Shown here: positions 27,206 through 35,793 of the stretch, one piece after another
How the letters are laid out: each line of letters starts with the position of its first letter
How positions within the stretch are numbered: the stretch's first letter is position 1
NCBI GenBank assembly: GCA_964536965.1
Contig: CAZIAL010000007.1
Location: 33,363 to 97,362 of the forward strand
Direction: 5' to 3'
From: JACMQW01 sp964536965
Lineage (GTDB): Bacteria > Bdellovibrionota > UBA1018
Length of the DNA: 64,000 nt
Notes under the pieces: model-generated
Told to the model about the DNA's origin: nothing
Database searches by the model: none
Seen by the model: the letters and a program-made list of their open reading frames with translations, nothing else
Made by a program: the position numbers and the translations under genes

Positions 27206-27213
27206 ATATGACA
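27200..27213. promoter_or_regulatory. Palindrome over the carD -35 element
   Basis: TGTCA-AATA-TGACA, a perfect 5-bp inverted repeat around a 4-bp centre. It overlaps the -35 hexamer, a position suited to a repressor. Confidence 0.45.
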
Positions 27214-27511
27214 CAGGGAAAGAAAAGTTCCCAAGCATTTGAAATTATTAATCTTTATAAAAATGCGCTCATCCGTCGCCAATTTTCAGTTAGTTTTTTT
27301 TGACGCTATGCGGCCTGGATTATCCAAATCGTTTAAAACTGAGGCGATAAAACTGTGAACTGCGTTAACCTAGCTTTTCGGATGACCCTTCTAGTAAACA
27401 ATAAATAGCTTACTCGCCGACGCCGGCCAACTTGCCGGAAAATTTCCGAAATCGACGACCGAACCCGCGGGCTCGCATTTCGCCCCTCCTGTACGGCCCC
27501 TTTGCCCGCCC
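27214..27511. other. AT-rich non-coding stretch upstream of the secretion operon
   Basis: Part of a 733-bp gap between the carD-like gene and gspC. It is clearly more AT-rich than its surroundings, with runs of T near 27291-27300. I see no convincing gene, RNA or promoter here. A TTGACG at 27299-27304 lacks a matching -10. Confidence 0.5.
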
Positions 27512-27563
27512 GACATTTTGTCGAAACCGAATTCGCGTCGCAGCGAGTTTCAGACAAAATGTC
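27512..27563. promoter_or_regulatory. Paired palindromes, putative enhancer sites for an RpoN activator
   Basis: GACATTTTGTC at 27512-27522 and GACAAAATGTC at 27553-27563. Each is a GACA-N3-TGTC palindrome, and the two are reverse complements. Centres are 41 bp apart, about four helical turns, so both would lie on one face. They lie about 150-200 bp upstream of the sigma-54 start, the usual position for enhancer-binding protein sites. The binding protein is unknown. Confidence 0.55.
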
Positions 27564-27686
27564 AGACGCACCGCCATGCAGTTGGGCGCCGAAAAATTGG
27601 CGTTTTTTTCGCACGCTTAAGCTACCGAATCACTTCGGCTTTCCACACGGCTCGTTCGCCACTCGCCGCGATGATTTCTAAAAAAC

Positions 27687-27702
27687 TGGCACTGAGCTTG
27701 CT
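27687..27702 (+). promoter_or_regulatory. Sigma-54 (RpoN) -24/-12 promoter of the gsp operon
   Basis: TGGCAC (27687-27692), TGAGC, TTGCT (27698-27702) matches the RpoN consensus TGGCAC-N5-TTGCW fully. The predicted start is near 27713, about 70 nt before the gspC ATG. Confidence 0.88.
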
Positions 27703-27783
27703 TCATAGTGCGAGAGCGGCAGCATTACGAAGTGCAACCAAGGATGGTTCCGCCACCAAGGAAGGTAGAGGGTCTTCCCACCC

Positions 27784-28971
27784 ATGAGCGATGACGGTAG
27801 CAACGGCAACCCGTTCCAGGAAAAGCCTGACTGGAAAGGAAAACTGAAAACCGCCCTTCAGAAATCGAAGGATGACGTAACCGGCTTCCTCACGCGCAAA
27901 TCCAGCGGATCTCCGCTCGCCCCCGACTCCGGCGCGGAGACCGACGGTCATACCATGACCGACATGATTAAAATGGCGTGGAACAACCGCCTGAAACCGC
28001 GCTTCTCGAAGAAAAAGAAAAAAGACGAAGGCGGCTTCTCTCCTTCCGATTTTGCGCCTCCCGCGGGCGGCGGTGGATTCCGCTGGAGTCCGAACAAACT
28101 GAATGCGATCGCGATTCTTCTCTGTCTCGTCCTGATCGCCTGGACCGGGGCGGACCTGGTGGCCTATTTCGTCGAAAAACAAATTCCGCCCGCTCCCGTC
28201 GTCAGGGGTCGGGGTGCCGGCGCCGTGATCGCCGATCGCGCTCGACCCTTCACGGACTACCAGGTCATCATCGGCCGGAATCTATTCAGCTCTCTCGGAC
28301 GCATTCCGGGTGATCAGGCCCCGGGACTCCAGGAACAAGACAACGATCCGGTGAAAACCGGGCTGCCGCTGAACCTGATCGGCACGGTCATCCTGCGGAA
28401 CGAACTGCGCTCCGTCGCGACGATCGAAGACAAAGGCGAAAGCCAAGTCTATCCCGTGCGGATCGACGATGAACTCCCGGGGAAAATAAAAATCCTTTCG
28501 ATCGAACCATTTAAGGTCATCTTCCGGAACCTCGCGAACGGCCGCAAAGAGTTCGTCGACATGCCGGAAGAAGGAAACGGGACGAGAATCAGCGTCGGTT
28601 CCCTTTCCTCGCGCAAACCTCCCGGCGGCGAAGGCGCAATCGAGCAAACCGCGCCGAATACATACAACATCGCGCGTTCCGAACTCGATAAGTATCTCTC
28701 GAACATCAACGAAGTCCTGACCCAGGCGCGCGCGATTCCGCATTTCGAAAACGGGCAGCCCGCCGGATTCAAGCTGATCCAGATCGTCCAGGGCAGCGTC
28801 TTCGAAAAACTCGGACTGAAAAACGGAGACATTCTGAAGGGCGTCAACGGCGAACCCGTCGACGCCGCGAAGGCATTCGAAATGCTCGGAATGCTGAAAA
28901 CGGTTAACCAACTTGAGCTGTCCGTCCAGCGCGACGGCCGCACCAACAATATGTCTTACAATTTCAGATAG
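27784..28971 (+). CDS. gspC: Type II secretion system protein GspC
   Basis: 395-aa inner-membrane component that links the assembly platform to the secretin. A Lys-rich cytoplasmic N terminus of about 100 residues is unusually long for GspC. One transmembrane helix follows (NAIAILLCLVLIAWTGADLVAYF), then the homology region (about 160-260; YQVIIGRNLFSSLG, LNLIGTVILRN), and a C-terminal PDZ domain (about 310-390; FKLIQIVQGSVFEKLGLKNG and ILKGVNGEPV). GGAAGG upstream supports the ATG. First gene of the RpoN-controlled operon. Confidence 0.92.
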   Translation: MSDDGSNGNPFQEKPDWKGKLKTALQKSKDDVTGFLTRKSSGSPLAPDSGAETDGHTMTDMIKMAWNNRLKPRFSKKKKKDEGGFSPSDFAPPAGGGGFRWSPNKLNAIAILLCLVLIAWTGADLVAYFVEKQIPPAPVVRGRGAGAVIADRARPFTDYQVIIGRNLFSSLGRIPGDQAPGLQEQDNDPVKTGLPLNLIGTVILRNELRSVATIEDKGESQVYPVRIDDELPGKIKILSIEPFKVIFRNLANGRKEFVDMPEEGNGTRISVGSLSSRKPPGGEGAIEQTAPNTYNIARSELDKYLSNINEVLTQARAIPHFENGQPAGFKLIQIVQGSVFEKLGLKNGDILKGVNGEPVDAAKAFEMLGMLKTVNQLELSVQRDGRTNNMSYNFR

Positions 28972-28979
28972 GGATGAAA

Positions 28980-31574
28980 ATGAAGAACGATCACCCAACG
29001 CCGGTTGAAACTTCGATGTCGCTCTGGGTCCGCCTCCTCGGCGGTGCGAGCCTTCTGATCGCGATGAGCGCGCTCTTCTTTCTGATCGTCGACAAAAGCT
29101 ACGCGGCCGACACCGCCGGAGGTTTCCGACCGGGCGGCAAGGGGTTCAACAATCCATACGCCCCCGCCGCGGCACCCGGCTCGCCTCCCCAGTATTTCGA
29201 GGGGGACGAAGAAGGCGATTTCGACGAAGAGGGGGGCGGCTACGTTCCCCCGTCGCCCGATGAAGGCGGCGGCATGGCCAGCGCCGGCGGCGGAACCGTC
29301 GATGTCGAAGGCTCGAAGTCGGGGGTCGTCTCGGGCAAGAATACGCGCGCGCTTCGGGTCGATGCGGAAGGCTCCGCGGGATCGAACGAAGTCGTCACCG
29401 ACTTCAACTTCCCGGACGCCGACATCATGGATATCGCGAAGGCGCTCGGTAAGCTCACCGGCCAGAACTTCATCCTCGATAAAGACGTGAAGGGCCGAAT
29501 CACGATCATCTCGAACAGCCCGGTCACCGTAAAGGACGCCTGGCGCGCATTCCTGACCGCGCTCGACATGAACGGTTTCGCGCTGATCCCTTCGGGAAAA
29601 TTCATCCGAATCGGCCGCCAGCGCGACGCGCGCGATAAGCAGCTCCGCACCTACACCGGGAAGTACGCTCCGGACTCCGATGCGCTCATCACGCGCCTCT
29701 TTTCCCTGAAATTCCTTTCCGCCGAAGAAGTCGCAAGGAACTTTCGTTCCTTCATGCCGGCGAACTCCCGGATCATCCCCTACGAGCAGACGAACACCGT
29801 CATCGTCACGGATACCGGTTCGAACATTTCGAAGCTCGCGAAGCTTCTCGAAATCCTCGACGTCGAAACCTACGACGCCGGCATCGAAGTCATCTCGGTT
29901 AAGTTCGCTTCCGCCGTGGAGCTCGCGAAACTCGTCGACCAACTCATTCCGGGGAGCGCGGCTCCCGCGGCGGGCGGTCCTCGATTCCCGGGCGCCGGGG
30001 CTCGCGGCGGGAACTTCCAGTCCCGGAAAACCAAAGAAGGCGGGATCATCAATACGATCATCGCCGACGAGCGCACGAACACCATGATCGTGCACGCCAA
30101 TACGAAAGGGGCCGATCAGGTCCGCGAGCTCGTCCAGAAGCTCGACAAGAAACTTCCGGCGGCCATGGGCGGCGGAAAGATCCATGTGATCTACCTCCAG
30201 TTCGCGGATGCCGAGCTGATTTCGACGACTCTGAACAGCCTGGCATCGAACGCGGGTCCGAGCGCTCGCCCCGCGGCGACGGCGCCGGCCGGCGGCACGG
30301 GCGTCAACCCAGTGCAGGCGAGCCTCTTCGAAGGCGCGATTAAGATCGCGGCGGATAAGTCGACGAACTCCCTGGTCGTCACGGCGAGCGGCAACGACTT
30401 CGTCACTCTCCAGCGGGTCGTGAACCGTCTCGATATTCCGCGCGATCAGGTCTACTCCGAGGTGTACATCATGGAGATCGGACTCGATAAGCAGTTCGAC
30501 TTCTCCGCGAACATCCTGAATCCTTCCAGCAGACTGGGATCCATTACGAATTCCGACCTCGCGAACTTCATCCAGAACCCGCTCTCCGCGGGTGGCGCAA
30601 TCATCGGCTTTCGCTCGGGCGGCGTGAAGAACCTGAACGTCGGCGGGACGAACGTACAGGTCGGCTCGGTCCAGGGGCTGATTAAATTCCTGCAGACGAA
30701 CACCAACGCGACCGTGCTCGCCACGCCGCAGATCATGACGCTCGACAACGTCGAGGCGACGTTCGAATCGGCCGAAAAGGTTCCGGTCCTGACCCAGTCG
30801 GTTTCGCAAGGAACGGTTTCGACCGGGACCACGAAGGAAGACGTGGCGATCTCGATCAAGCTGAAGCCCGCGATCAACAAGCTTTCGAACTTCGTGAAGC
30901 TCGAGATCGAAGCCAAGCTCCAGGACTTCTCGGGGCGCGAACTCCCCCGCGCGCTCGCCGACCAGGCTCTGGCGACGATTTCCCGCACGGCGAAGACCCA
31001 GGTCGTCGTCGCCGATGGAGATACGGTCGTCATGGGCGGGCTCGTTCGCGATACCGCGAAAGAGACGCAAAGAAAAGTACCGGTACTCGGGGACATTCCG
31101 GTCCTCGGCTGGCTGTTCAAATCGAAGACGAGCCAATCCTCGAAATCGAACATGCTCATCTTCATCACCCCTAAGATCATCCGCCAGTACGAAGCGGTCC
31201 GCGGCATCCTCGATCGAAAGCTGAAGGAACGCGACGACTTCCTCGAGCGATCGGTCGGCGGCGTGGATCTCGGAAAAGATTTCCGCGACAAAATCATCCG
31301 GTCGCTGCCGGACATCAACAAGGTGAAGAACGCGAAGCCGCAGACGAACTTCACGATCGACAACAGTCCGGATGGCAGCATGCAATTCGACGAAACGGGC
31401 GGCGGCAGCTCGAGCGGCGGATATCCTCCCGCGGAAGCTCCCGTAAATACGACCCTCGCGCCGGGGGCCCCGGCCGGCCCGGCGCCGGTGCCGGGCGCGG
31501 ACGGTTCCTTCGCGCCTCCGGAAGGCGGAGACTACATGCCCCCTCCACCGAGCTTCGACGACGATCAGGGTTAA
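28980..31574 (+). CDS. gspD: Type II secretion system outer-membrane secretin GspD
   Basis: 864-aa secretin forming the outer-membrane channel. A signal peptide (residues about 18-40, ending SYA) is followed by a Gly/Glu-rich spacer, the N0 domain (VVTDFNFPDADIMDIAKALG), N1-N3 repeats (IIPYEQTNTVIVTD, IIADERTNTMIVHA, ADKSTNSLVVTAS) and the secretin core (VYIMEIGLDKQFDFS, VLATPQIMTLDN, VMGGLVRD). The C-terminal extension of about 80 residues is rich in Pro and Gly; it could act like an S-domain that binds a pilotin, but this is a guess. ATG 28974 has its only AGGG directly abutting; the ATG at 28980 has it at 5 nt and is preferred. Confidence 0.96.
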   Translation: MKNDHPTPVETSMSLWVRLLGGASLLIAMSALFFLIVDKSYAADTAGGFRPGGKGFNNPYAPAAAPGSPPQYFEGDEEGDFDEEGGGYVPPSPDEGGGMASAGGGTVDVEGSKSGVVSGKNTRALRVDAEGSAGSNEVVTDFNFPDADIMDIAKALGKLTGQNFILDKDVKGRITIISNSPVTVKDAWRAFLTALDMNGFALIPSGKFIRIGRQRDARDKQLRTYTGKYAPDSDALITRLFSLKFLSAEEVARNFRSFMPANSRIIPYEQTNTVIVTDTGSNISKLAKLLEILDVETYDAGIEVISVKFASAVELAKLVDQLIPGSAAPAAGGPRFPGAGARGGNFQSRKTKEGGIINTIIADERTNTMIVHANTKGADQVRELVQKLDKKLPAAMGGGKIHVIYLQFADAELISTTLNSLASNAGPSARPAATAPAGGTGVNPVQASLFEGAIKIAADKSTNSLVVTASGNDFVTLQRVVNRLDIPRDQVYSEVYIMEIGLDKQFDFSANILNPSSRLGSITNSDLANFIQNPLSAGGAIIGFRSGGVKNLNVGGTNVQVGSVQGLIKFLQTNTNATVLATPQIMTLDNVEATFESAEKVPVLTQSVSQGTVSTGTTKEDVAISIKLKPAINKLSNFVKLEIEAKLQDFSGRELPRALADQALATISRTAKTQVVVADGDTVVMGGLVRDTAKETQRKVPVLGDIPVLGWLFKSKTSQSSKSNMLIFITPKIIRQYEAVRGILDRKLKERDDFLERSVGGVDLGKDFRDKIIRSLPDINKVKNAKPQTNFTIDNSPDGSMQFDETGGGSSSGGYPPAEAPVNTTLAPGAPAGPAPVPGADGSFAPPEGGDYMPPPPSFDDDQG

Positions 31575-31578
31575 ACCA

Positions 31579-33294
31579 ATGAGCCTCGCAGCCTACGCAC
31601 CCGCACCCAAACTCGGACAGATCCTTCTCAAGCACACTTCTCTCTCCGAGGAGCAGCTGGAGGAGGCTCTCCGCATTCAGGAAAAAGAAGGCGGACTGCT
31701 CGGCGATATCCTGATTCGCCGAAGCATGATCATGCCCCATGAGATCATGCGGGCGCTCTGCATCCAGCTCGGAATTCCTTTCGTCGAAGATCTGAAAGCG
31801 TCCGACATCGATCCGAAACTCGTCAGCGGCATTCCGATCAACTACGCGAAGGTGAAAGAACTCATTCCCATGATGCGGGAGATGACCCCGGCCGGCGAAC
31901 GCCTCGTGGTCTGCGTCGCGGATCCATTCAACGAAACCGTCATCGACGATCTGCAGGTGCTCACGGGGATGCCGATCCGGATCTGCGTTTCGACCTCGAT
32001 GCGCGTCCAGGACGCGATCAACCGAGTCTACGAGCGCAATACCGACAATATGGTCGGCGAGATCGAAGGCGAATTCGAGGACGCGATGGACCTCGAAGGC
32101 CCGATCGACATCTTAGAGGCGACCGAAGACGACGCCCCGGTGATCAAATTCGTGAACTCGCTCCTTTTTCGCGCGGTGAAGGAAAACGCTTCCGATATTC
32201 ACATCGAACCTTTCGAGAAGGAATTCGTCACCCGTTTCCGCGTCGACGGCGTTCTCTACGACGTCATTCGCCAGCCGAAGCGCGCCCACGCCGCCATCAG
32301 CTCGCGGATTAAAGTCATGGGCCAGGTCGATATCGCCGAGAAACGCCTCCCCCAAGACGGCCGCATCAAGATCAAGATCGCCGGCAAGGACATCGACATC
32401 CGTCTCTCGACGGTGCCGGCCACCCATGGCGAGCGGATCGTCATGCGTATTCTCCAGCAGACGGGCACGATCATGACGCTCGAGCAGCTCGGATTTCCGA
32501 TCCGCTCGACGGAGATCATCGACAACCTGATTTCGAAAAAGTACGGAATGGTGCTGGTCACCGGCCCGACCGGGTCCGGTAAATCCTCCACGCTGGCCGC
32601 CTGTCTGTCGAAACTGAACGCCCCCGAGCGGAACATCATGACCGTCGAAGACCCGGTCGAATATCAGATCCACGGGATCAACCAGGTCCAGGTGAATACG
32701 AAGATCGAACTCACCTTCGCGCGGGTCCTGCGCGCCTTTCTTCGTCAGAACCCGGACATCATCATGGTCGGGGAGATTCGAGATAAGGAAACCGCCGAGA
32801 TTGCGATTAACGCTTCCCTCACTGGTCACTTGGTTCTTTCCACGCTCCACACGAACGACGCCCCCGGCGTTTCGACTCGTCTCACGGATATGGGAGTCGA
32901 ACCGTTTCTCGTCGCCTCTTCCCTTCTCGGCGTCATCGCCCAGCGACTGATCCGCAAGGTCTGCACGAAGTGCCGCGTTCCCCATATCCCGACCGAATTC
33001 GAAATGCTCGAACTTGCGCTGAAAAAGGTCCCCGATGGCGCGACGATCTATAAAGCCGTCGGCTGCCCAAGCTGCTCGCATTCGGGATACGCGGGCCGAA
33101 CGGTGTCGCACGAGCTGATGCTCGTCGACGACAATATCCGGGCCCTGATCGTCAAGCACGCCGACGGCGGACAAATTAAAAAAGCGGCGATCGCCGCGGG
33201 AATGCGTTCGCTTCGCGAGGACGCGGTGTCGAAGGTCCTGACCGGAGTCACGACGATCGAAGAGCTGCTGCGCGCAACGCACGCCGAGGAATAA
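31579..33294 (+). CDS. gspE: Type II secretion system ATPase GspE
   Basis: 571-aa cytoplasmic ATPase that drives pseudopilus assembly. The N-terminal domain (LGQILLKHTSLSEEQLEEAL; LIRRSMIMPHEIMRAL) is the MshEN/GspE_N type. The C-terminal motor has Walker A GPTGSGKSST (about 329-338), an Asp box, Walker B (DIIMVGEIRDKETAE) and a His box (GHLVLSTLHTND). The four-Cys zinc site is present (CTKCRVPHIP and GCPSCSHSGY). It is 4 bp after gspD. Confidence 0.97.
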   Translation: MSLAAYAPAPKLGQILLKHTSLSEEQLEEALRIQEKEGGLLGDILIRRSMIMPHEIMRALCIQLGIPFVEDLKASDIDPKLVSGIPINYAKVKELIPMMREMTPAGERLVVCVADPFNETVIDDLQVLTGMPIRICVSTSMRVQDAINRVYERNTDNMVGEIEGEFEDAMDLEGPIDILEATEDDAPVIKFVNSLLFRAVKENASDIHIEPFEKEFVTRFRVDGVLYDVIRQPKRAHAAISSRIKVMGQVDIAEKRLPQDGRIKIKIAGKDIDIRLSTVPATHGERIVMRILQQTGTIMTLEQLGFPIRSTEIIDNLISKKYGMVLVTGPTGSGKSSTLAACLSKLNAPERNIMTVEDPVEYQIHGINQVQVNTKIELTFARVLRAFLRQNPDIIMVGEIRDKETAEIAINASLTGHLVLSTLHTNDAPGVSTRLTDMGVEPFLVASSLLGVIAQRLIRKVCTKCRVPHIPTEFEMLELALKKVPDGATIYKAVGCPSCSHSGYAGRTVSHELMLVDDNIRALIVKHADGGQIKKAAIAAGMRSLREDAVSKVLTGVTTIEELLRATHAEE

Positions 33295-33300
33295 AGGATT

Positions 33301-34527
33301 ATGGCTGTCTACGACTACAAAGCGTACGGTCCCGGCGGAAAATCCATCCGCGGCGTCGCGGACGCGGAAAATATGAAAGCCGCCCGGCTGAAGCTGAAGA
33401 AGCAAGGTCTCAGCGTCTACGAGATCAGCGAACGCACCGGCGGGAAGGCCCCGGCTCCGGGGTCGTCGGCCGCGTCACCCGGATTCTTTTCGGGCAAGAT
33501 CGGCGTAAAAGACGTTTCCATGATGACTCGCCAGCTGGCCTCTCTCATCAAGGCCAACATCCAGCTCGTCGAGGCGCTGAACGCCATGGTCGAGCAGTCC
33601 GAACATCCGGTGATCAAGGTTGTCCTCTCGCAGGTCCGGCAGGACGTGAACGAAGGTCTTTCGCTTTCGCGCGCGATGGCGAAACATCCCCGCGTCTTCG
33701 ATAATATTTTCGTGAATATGATCGAAGCCGGCGAGGCTTCCGGAACGCTCTCCCTGATTCTCCTGCGCCTGGCGGATCTGAAGGAGGCCCAGATGCGGCT
33801 CCGTTCCAAAGTGGTGAGCGGAATGACTTATCCCGCCTTGATGCTCGTCGTCGCCCTCGTGCTGATGATCGCGATATTTACGTTCGTGCTCCCGCAGCTG
33901 AAAACCGTCTTCGAGTCGATGAACAAGACCATGCCCCCCATGACGGTTTTCCTCATGGAAACCTCCGATCTGGTCGTGAATTATTGGTACTTGCTGCTCG
34001 GTGGCGGGGTCGGGGTCATCCTTTTTTTCATGCGCTGGAAAGGCTCCGCTTCCGGACGCCCAAAATGGGACGCGATCCAGCTGAAACTCCCGATCTTCGG
34101 CCCGCTGATCCGGATGATCGGGGTGCAGCGCTTCACGTCCACCATGGCGACGCTCCTCGGCTCGGGAGTTCCTATCCTGAACGCCATGACGATCGCCCGG
34201 AACCTCGTGGGTAATACGCTGCTCGCCAACGCGATCAGCAGCGCGCGCGAAAACATCACCGAAGGTCAGTCGATCGCCGGTCCCCTCTCGAAGTCGGGGC
34301 AGTTTCCCCCACTCGTCATCCATATGATTTCGATCGGAGAAAAGACCGGAGAACTTCCGGCGATGCTCCAGAACGTGGCGGAAAACTACGAAGAGCAAGT
34401 GTCCCAAAAGATCGACGCCATGACTTCGCTCCTCGAGCCGATGATGATCGTGGGCATGGGCGGCATGGTGGGCTTCATCGTCCTCGCCGTCTTCATGCCG
34501 CTCTTGGACTTAGGGAACATCAGTTGA
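33301..34527 (+). CDS. gspF: Type II secretion system inner-membrane platform protein GspF
   Basis: 408-aa polytopic platform protein. An N-terminal YDYKAYGPGGKSIRGV domain precedes two tandem T2SSF repeats (about 70-195 and 270-395), each followed by hydrophobic helices (PALMLVVALVLMIAIFTFVLP; MIVGMGGMVGFIVLAVFMPL). The conserved GE(K/A)(T/S)G signatures are present as IEAGEASG and IGEKTGELP. It starts 6 bp after gspE and is followed by a 67-bp gap before gspG, the largest spacing in the operon. Confidence 0.96.
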   Translation: MAVYDYKAYGPGGKSIRGVADAENMKAARLKLKKQGLSVYEISERTGGKAPAPGSSAASPGFFSGKIGVKDVSMMTRQLASLIKANIQLVEALNAMVEQSEHPVIKVVLSQVRQDVNEGLSLSRAMAKHPRVFDNIFVNMIEAGEASGTLSLILLRLADLKEAQMRLRSKVVSGMTYPALMLVVALVLMIAIFTFVLPQLKTVFESMNKTMPPMTVFLMETSDLVVNYWYLLLGGGVGVILFFMRWKGSASGRPKWDAIQLKLPIFGPLIRMIGVQRFTSTMATLLGSGVPILNAMTIARNLVGNTLLANAISSARENITEGQSIAGPLSKSGQFPPLVIHMISIGEKTGELPAMLQNVAENYEEQVSQKIDAMTSLLEPMMIVGMGGMVGFIVLAVFMPLLDLGNIS

Positions 34528-34563
34528 TAAGAGAAATTCAGAGTTTTGTTTCTAACCGAACCT

Positions 34564-34575
34564 GCCCCCGGGGGC
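34564..34575 (+). repeat. GC palindrome between gspF and gspG
   Basis: GCCCCC directly followed by GGGGGC in the only sizeable gap of the gsp operon, 20 bp before the gspG start. As RNA it could fold only with a few central bases unpaired. It may mark a processing or stability element ahead of the major pseudopilin. No T tract follows, so it is not a classical terminator. Confidence 0.35.
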
Positions 34576-34594
34576 CAACCGCAAGGAGAATGCA

Positions 34595-35098
34595 ATGCAA
34601 GTAGTCGTTCAGAAGGCCGTAGTTGAAAGAGCAGTTGAAAAAGCAGTTGAGAAACCAGCCGTTCACAAAGCAGGCCGCGTCGCCGGCAATGAGTCGGGCT
34701 TCACCCTTACGGAAATGCTCATCGTCGTCGCGATCATCGCGATGATCGGGACGTTCGCCGTCGGCAAGATCTCGGCACAGTTCAACAAAGCGAAAGTGGA
34801 CGCGACCAAAATCAAGATCAAGAACCTAGCCTCGACGCTTGAAACCTATCGCCTGGATTGCAACGTATTCCCCACGACCGAACAAGGTCTGGACGCCCTG
34901 GTCACGAAGCCGGTCGGTGGCCGCGACTGCAAAAACTACAACACCGAAGGTTATATGAAACAGGTGCCTAAGGACAGCTGGGACACGGATTTCGTCTACG
35001 AATCCGACGGCCAGAAGTTCATGATCAAATCCTTCGGCCAGGACCTGGTCGAAGGCGGCGAAGGAAACGCCGCAGATATCACGTCGGACACCATCTAA
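34595..35098 (+). CDS. gspG: Major pseudopilin GspG with long leader
   Basis: 167-aa major pseudopilin. The prepilin peptidase site is SG/FTLTE (G35, F36, E+5 = E40), followed by the hydrophobic helix LTEMLIVVAIIAMIGTFAVG and the GspG C-terminal domain (YRLDCNVFPTTEQGLDALV, VPKDSWDTDFVY). The leader is 35 residues and rich in VEKAVEK-type repeats; most GspG leaders are under 10 residues. AAGGAGAA 5 nt before the ATG is the best ribosome site in the operon, fitting a highly expressed subunit. No shorter in-frame ATG lies between 34595 and the cleavage site. Confidence 0.95.
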   Translation: MQVVVQKAVVERAVEKAVEKPAVHKAGRVAGNESGFTLTEMLIVVAIIAMIGTFAVGKISAQFNKAKVDATKIKIKNLASTLETYRLDCNVFPTTEQGLDALVTKPVGGRDCKNYNTEGYMKQVPKDSWDTDFVYESDGQKFMIKSFGQDLVEGGEGNAADITSDTI

Positions 35099-35121
35099 AA
35101 CTCGTTCGCGATGACTCGGAA

Positions 35122-35793
35122 ATGGACCATCCTTCGAAGCTCCCTCGCAGTCGCACCCGATCGCCGATCGCGGAATCCCAGTCGGGATTCTCGCTCATCG
35201 AGCTCATGGTCGTGGTCGCGCTTATGGCGCTCATCGGGACGATGGCCATTCCGAGCATCTCAAGCGTCTTTAAAATCTCCCTAGGCTCCACCACGCGGGA
35301 CCTCGCCACCACGGTCCGCTATGCGTACAACGCGGCGATGATGACGAAAAAAGTGCATCGGCTCGTCTACGACATCGAAAACCATCGCTACTGGGTGGAA
35401 GTCGGCCCGCAGTCGATCCTGATGGATACCGAAGAAACCAAGGCGCGAGCCGAACGCGCGAAACGTTTCGCTTCGCGGAAGACCGAAGAGGAAGAAGCCG
35501 AGGAAGCGAAGGCGCGCGCGAACTTCACCCTCGCCAGCTATGTGACCCGCAAGAAGAACGACCTCCCTCGCGGAGTTCAGTTCGAAGACGTCACGACCGA
35601 ACAGGCGAAAGACCCGATCAAAGAAGGGCTCGCCTATACGCATTTTTTCCCGCATGGAATCATCGAACAGACGGTGATCCATCTGCAGGACACTTCGAAT
35701 CACCACGCCACGCTCGTGATCGCGCCGCTGGTCGGGCGAACGCGCGTGATCGACCGTTATGTGCCCTCCGAAGAGGCGCTGCTCGAGCCATGA
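35122..35793 (+). CDS. gspH: Minor pseudopilin GspH
   Basis: 223 aa. Prepilin site SG/FSLIE at residues 22-27, then the N-terminal helix (LIELMVVVALMALIGTMAIPS). A charged Glu/Lys/Arg insertion (about 95-135) separates the helix-proximal strand region from the C-terminal beta part (FPHGIIEQTVIHLQD; HHATLVIAPLVG), which shows the GspH pattern. The C terminus overlaps gspI by 4 bp (ATGA). Confidence 0.88.
   Translation: MDHPSKLPRSRTRSPIAESQSGFSLIELMVVVALMALIGTMAIPSISSVFKISLGSTTRDLATTVRYAYNAAMMTKKVHRLVYDIENHRYWVEVGPQSILMDTEETKARAERAKRFASRKTEEEEAEEAKARANFTLASYVTRKKNDLPRGVQFEDVTTEQAKDPIKEGLAYTHFFPHGIIEQTVIHLQDTSNHHATLVIAPLVGRTRVIDRYVPSEEALLEP

Noticed and set aside
27299..27327. TTGACG-based promoter upstream of gspC
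   Set aside because: At 17-nt spacing the -10 would be TCCAAA, a poor match, and the sigma-54 element is far better.
27333..27614. Small open frame in the gsp upstream region
   Set aside because: Arg/Ser-rich, no ribosome site, and it spans the paired palindromes.
28956..31385. 809-codon open frame antisense to gspD
   Set aside because: It mirrors the codon pattern of gspD, encodes an Arg/Asp/Val-biased sequence without domains, and has no ribosome site. GC-rich coding DNA often leaves such frames open.
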